A program made the translations under genes and the position numbers. A DNA stretch of 7,985 bases from Acidobacteriaceae bacterium (GTDB lineage: Bacteria; Acidobacteriota; Terriglobia; Terriglobales; Acidobacteriaceae): the NCBI GenBank assembly GCA_030039895.1, contig JASHUR010000083.1, forward strand, positions 1 to 7,985, given 5' to 3'. The first letter of the stretch is position 1; each line of letters starts with the position of its first letter. This document shows positions 5,503-7,985 of this stretch, piece after piece. The notes below the pieces were generated by a model that had not been told where the DNA came from, ran no database searches, and worked only from the letters and a program-made list of their open reading frames with translations.

Positions 5503-5634
5503 AAGCCCGCGTCGAATACCCCTCTGTTCTGAGTCTTCCAGCACGCTTGCCCATCCCACCCCAACTCCCATCATGGTGTATTTTGGCGATGGAGAAGAAT
5601 CCACCCATCCCCAGCCTCCAATGAAGGGTAGTCC

Positions 5635-7791
5635 ATGAAATCTCTGCTGCGCTCCCGCTCTCTGCCCCGAACCCCATCCCGCTCACGCGCCAGCCGCATG
5701 CGTCTCCGCATCGCCGCCATCCTGCTTCTCGCCTTCTTCTCCGGCGCCGCCACATGCCTCCGTGCACAGAGCTTCCCGCAGCCTCGCCTCATCCCTATCC
5801 CGCGCAAATCCCACTTCTCCGGAGTCACCACCGCCGCCAGCGCACTCGTCATCGTGCCCAGCGGCAATTCTGAAGACTACTTCGCCGCCCACGACCTCGA
5901 GCAGGCCATGAAGGCCCGCGGCATTCTCGTCACGCCAAACACCGGAGCGCCCGCGCTCACCATCTGGCTCCTGCGCCGGAGCACGCCCGCCGCGCAACAA
6001 GTCCTGCAGTCCGCCAACCTCGCCTTCACTCCCGCCATGCACCGCGAAGGCTACGTCCTCGTCGCCCAACAGGGCAAGGTCTCCATCATCGCAGCCACCT
6101 CCGCCGGCATCTTCTACGGCGTGCAAACCCTCAAGCAGATGTTGCAGGGCTACGGCGACTCCGCCTTTGTCACCACCGGCGTCATCCGCGACTGGCCCGC
6201 CATGCGCTATCGCGGCATCGACGACGACCTCTCGCGCGGCCCGCTCCCTACCATCGCTTTCATGAAGCAGCAGATTCGCACCTTCGCCTCCTTCAAAATC
6301 AACCTCTATTCGCCTTACCTCGAAGACGTCATCCAGTACGCGTCCGATCCCGCCGTCACGCCGCCCGGCGGCGGCATCACCCGCTCTCAGGCGCAGGACC
6401 TCGCCCGCTACGCCAGCCGCTACCACATCATGATCGTGCCCGAGCAGGAAGCCTTCGGCCATCTCCATCACGTCCTCATCAACGAAACCTATTCCGACCT
6501 CGCGGAAAATCCGCACGGCAACGTCCTCGCTCCCCATCAGCCCGGCACGCAGCAGGTCATCAAGTCCTGGTTCACGCAACTCGCCGAAGACTTCCCCAGC
6601 CCATTCCTCCACATCGGCGCCGACGAAACCTTCGATCTCGGCACCGGACGAACCAAAGCCGAAGTAGAAAAGCGCGGCCTCGGCCCCGTCTATGCTGATT
6701 TCCTCTCGCAGATCCACACCACTCTCGCGCCGCTCCATCGCCGTCTGCTCTTCTGGGGAGACATCGCCTGGAACGACCCCGCCGCCATTCAGGGCCTGCC
6801 CAGGGACATGATCGCCATCCCCTGGATTTACTGGCACGAGGACAACTACGACAAGAACATCCTCCCCTTCAAAAACGCAGGCATGGAAACCTGGGTCGCA
6901 CCCGGCGACGCCAACTGGTCTCAGATGTACCCGCTCGGCGACGTTGCCCTCGACAACATCTCCGGCTTCATCGAATCAGGCCAGCGCCTCGGCTCGACCG
7001 GAGCGCTCACCACAGTCTGGAACGACGACGGCGAGGGCCTCTTCAACGAGGACTGGTTCGGCGTCCTCTTCGGCGCGGCCGCAAGCTGGCAGCCCGGACT
7101 CAGCCGCAGCAAACCATACGAGGACGCCTTCGGCCAGGTCTTCTTCCACGACAGCACCGGAAAAGTCATGCAGGCCCAGCAGGACCTTCTCGCCATCACC
7201 CAAATATGGGATGTCTCCGACTCCGTCTTCTGGCTCGACCCCTGGAGTCCCAACGCACAGGCCCAGGTCGAAAAACTCCGACCCAATCTCCATCTGGTGC
7301 GCCTCTATGCGGAAGACGCTCTCCGCCTTCTGATCGAAGCGCAAAACCAGTCGCCGCATCTCATCCATCCTGAAGTCGTCAATGCCATGGAGATGGCCGC
7401 GCGCCGCATCGACTTTGCCGCCATGAAGCTCCAGTTCTCCGATGAAATGGCCCAAGCCTATGCGCAGATTTATTCCCTGCGTAAGGACAAATCAAAGAAG
7501 GCCAGAGATCGCGTCGAGGACTTGTTCGATTCGATGGTCGGCAACAACGGACGCTGCGAGGATCTGGTGAACGGCTACTCTTCTGTCCGCGAGCTGTATA
7601 AGCAGGCATGGCTCGCGGAGAAACGCCCCTTCTGGCTCAACAATGTCCTTGTTCGCTACGACCTCAAAATCCAACTCTGGCAGCAACGCCGCAACCAGAT
7701 TCGTGCCATCGCCGAAACCTGGCACAACACCGGAAAACTGCCAACCGCAGAACAGGCAGGCATCCCTCAACCCCCGGACTCATCCGACTAA
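5635..7791 (+). CDS. Exported glycoside hydrolase, family 20 type (beta-N-acetylhexosaminidase-like)
   Basis: The 718-residue enzyme is predicted to remove terminal N-acetylhexosamine residues from chitin- or glycan-derived sugars outside the cytoplasm. A long basic leader (1-25) is followed by a hydrophobic run (26-39) and likely cleavage after CLRA, before QSFPQPRLIPIPR. Residues 50-180 match the small alpha/beta domain preceding the GH20 barrel (SAGIFYGVQTLKQML is its typical end). The barrel begins at YRGIDDDLSRG (192-202). The catalytic pair is Asp330-Glu331 in HIGADE (326-331); GH20 enzymes use this pair for substrate-assisted catalysis. Other barrel motifs are PEQEAFGH (269-276), FWGDIAW, WIYW and WNDDGEG with several active-site-type Trp residues. 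Residues from about 500 form a mainly helical C-terminal region. GAAGGG at 5623-5629 supports the ATG at 5635 over the in-frame ATG at 5698. Exact substrate is uncertain; HIGADE differs from the common HIGGDE. Confidence 0.85.
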   Translation: MKSLLRSRSLPRTPSRSRASRMRLRIAAILLLAFFSGAATCLRAQSFPQPRLIPIPRKSHFSGVTTAASALVIVPSGNSEDYFAAHDLEQAMKARGILVTPNTGAPALTIWLLRRSTPAAQQVLQSANLAFTPAMHREGYVLVAQQGKVSIIAATSAGIFYGVQTLKQMLQGYGDSAFVTTGVIRDWPAMRYRGIDDDLSRGPLPTIAFMKQQIRTFASFKINLYSPYLEDVIQYASDPAVTPPGGGITRSQAQDLARYASRYHIMIVPEQEAFGHLHHVLINETYSDLAENPHGNVLAPHQPGTQQVIKSWFTQLAEDFPSPFLHIGADETFDLGTGRTKAEVEKRGLGPVYADFLSQIHTTLAPLHRRLLFWGDIAWNDPAAIQGLPRDMIAIPWIYWHEDNYDKNILPFKNAGMETWVAPGDANWSQMYPLGDVALDNISGFIESGQRLGSTGALTTVWNDDGEGLFNEDWFGVLFGAAASWQPGLSRSKPYEDAFGQVFFHDSTGKVMQAQQDLLAITQIWDVSDSVFWLDPWSPNAQAQVEKLRPNLHLVRLYAEDALRLLIEAQNQSPHLIHPEVVNAMEMAARRIDFAAMKLQFSDEMAQAYAQIYSLRKDKSKKARDRVEDLFDSMVGNNGRCEDLVNGYSSVRELYKQAWLAEKRPFWLNNVLVRYDLKIQLWQQRRNQIRAIAETWHNTGKLPTAEQAGIPQPPDSSD

Positions 7792-7808
7792 AGCATTTTC
7801 TGAGTCGG
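7784..7808 (+). other. Weak hairpin at the end of the glycosidase gene
   Basis: CCGACT (7784-7789) can pair with AGTCGG (7803-7808) around a 13-base loop, overlapping the TAA stop at 7789-7791. There is no U run after it, so it is a poor intrinsic terminator. The stretch 7792-7850 holds no other feature that I can see. Confidence 0.25.
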
Positions 7809-7850
7809 AGTGTCCCCCGAAGCGAAAAGCCCAAAGTCAACACAGGCTCT

Positions 7851-7985
7851 TATTGCCTATTGGCTACTGGCTACTGACTATTGCCTGTTGGCTGATCCCT
7901 ATTGGCTATTGGCTGTTCCCTACTGGCTATTCGCTATTGCCTGTTGGCTGATCCCTATTGGCTATTCGCTATTGGCTGTTCCCTA
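7851..7985. repeat. Heptamer tandem repeat, at least 19 units (consensus TATTGGC), cut by the window edge
   Basis: From 7851 the sequence divides into 19 consecutive 7-base units with no gap, plus two bases at the edge. Units are variants of TATTGGC: TATTGCC, TACTGGC, TGTTGGC, TGATCCC, TGTTCCC, TATTCGC. Above this period there is a longer one: a 33-base segment at 7878-7910 recurs exactly at 7934-7966, an offset of 56 bases or eight heptamers. It begins 60 bases after the glycosidase stop. On the plus strand all frames stay largely open (cycle YWLLAIG); on the minus strand the consensus contains TAG. I see no start signal and do not call a gene. Confidence 0.93.

Noticed and set aside
5451..5634. 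Promoter of the glycosidase gene at TATAAA near 5499-5504
   Set aside because: It is about 130 bases from the start codon with no -35 partner, and the same bases give a better -10 on the minus strand.
5683..6837. Minus-strand 384-codon frame opposite the glycosidase
   Set aside because: It is Gly/Glu/Asp/Val-rich, as expected for the complement of GC-rich coding DNA, and the plus strand holds clear GH20 motifs.
7643..7951. Plus-strand frame reading through the heptamer array (YWLLAIG-type repeats)
   Set aside because: It starts inside the glycosidase in another frame with no ribosome-binding site; the hydrophobic repeat peptide follows simply from the 7-bp unit.
7851..7985. CRISPR array
   Set aside because: The period is 7 bases with no unique spacers, and no cas genes are near.

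Overview
The window looks like chromosomal DNA from a GC-rich, Gram-negative-type bacterium, most likely an acidobacterium (Terriglobia/Acidobacteriaceae-like). The grounds are strongly C/G-ending codons, several exported proteins, a secretin-like protein, and short-period DNA repeats scattered in and between genes. The lineage is an inference from style and gene content; no single feature proves it.

Layout. Everything from position 1 to about 5450 lies on the minus strand, so it is transcribed right to left. In transcription order: a TTG-started gene (5450-3639) encodes a winged-helix/AlkZ-like N-terminal region joined to a very long Phe/Lys/Arg/Gly-rich repeat tail. It is translationally coupled through an ATGA overlap to cmk, cytidylate kinase (3642-2905). 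After a 144-bp gap comes a short exported secretin-like protein (2760-1972). Sixteen bases further on is rnpB, the RNA subunit of RNase P (about 1955-1509), ended by a strong hairpin (1502-1469). Then follow a GYD-domain protein (1356-1063) and an exported metallo-beta-lactamase-fold hydrolase (948-22). A 184-bp divergent intergenic region (5451-5634) separates this block from one plus-strand gene, an exported family 20-type glycoside hydrolase (5635-7791).

Repeats. Three unrelated short-period repeat types occur in 8 kb. An 8-bp repeat (consensus TCGCTGAC) is present both between rnpB and the GYD gene and, as exactly 12 units, inside the winged-helix/tail gene. A 7-bp repeat (consensus TATTGGC) runs for at least 19 uninterrupted units to the right edge. 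Near-identical blocks of about 66 bp build part of the Phe/Lys/Arg tail. These repeats are the most unusual part of the window.

Function. cmk and rnpB are housekeeping genes (CTP/dCTP supply and tRNA 5' maturation). The MBL hydrolase, mini-secretin and glycosidase all carry export signals and would act in the envelope or periplasm. I see no sign of a phage, transposase, CRISPR array or toxin-antitoxin pair. The best candidates for something undescribed are the tailed winged-helix protein coupled to cmk, the mini-secretin beside rnpB, and the octamer and heptamer arrays.
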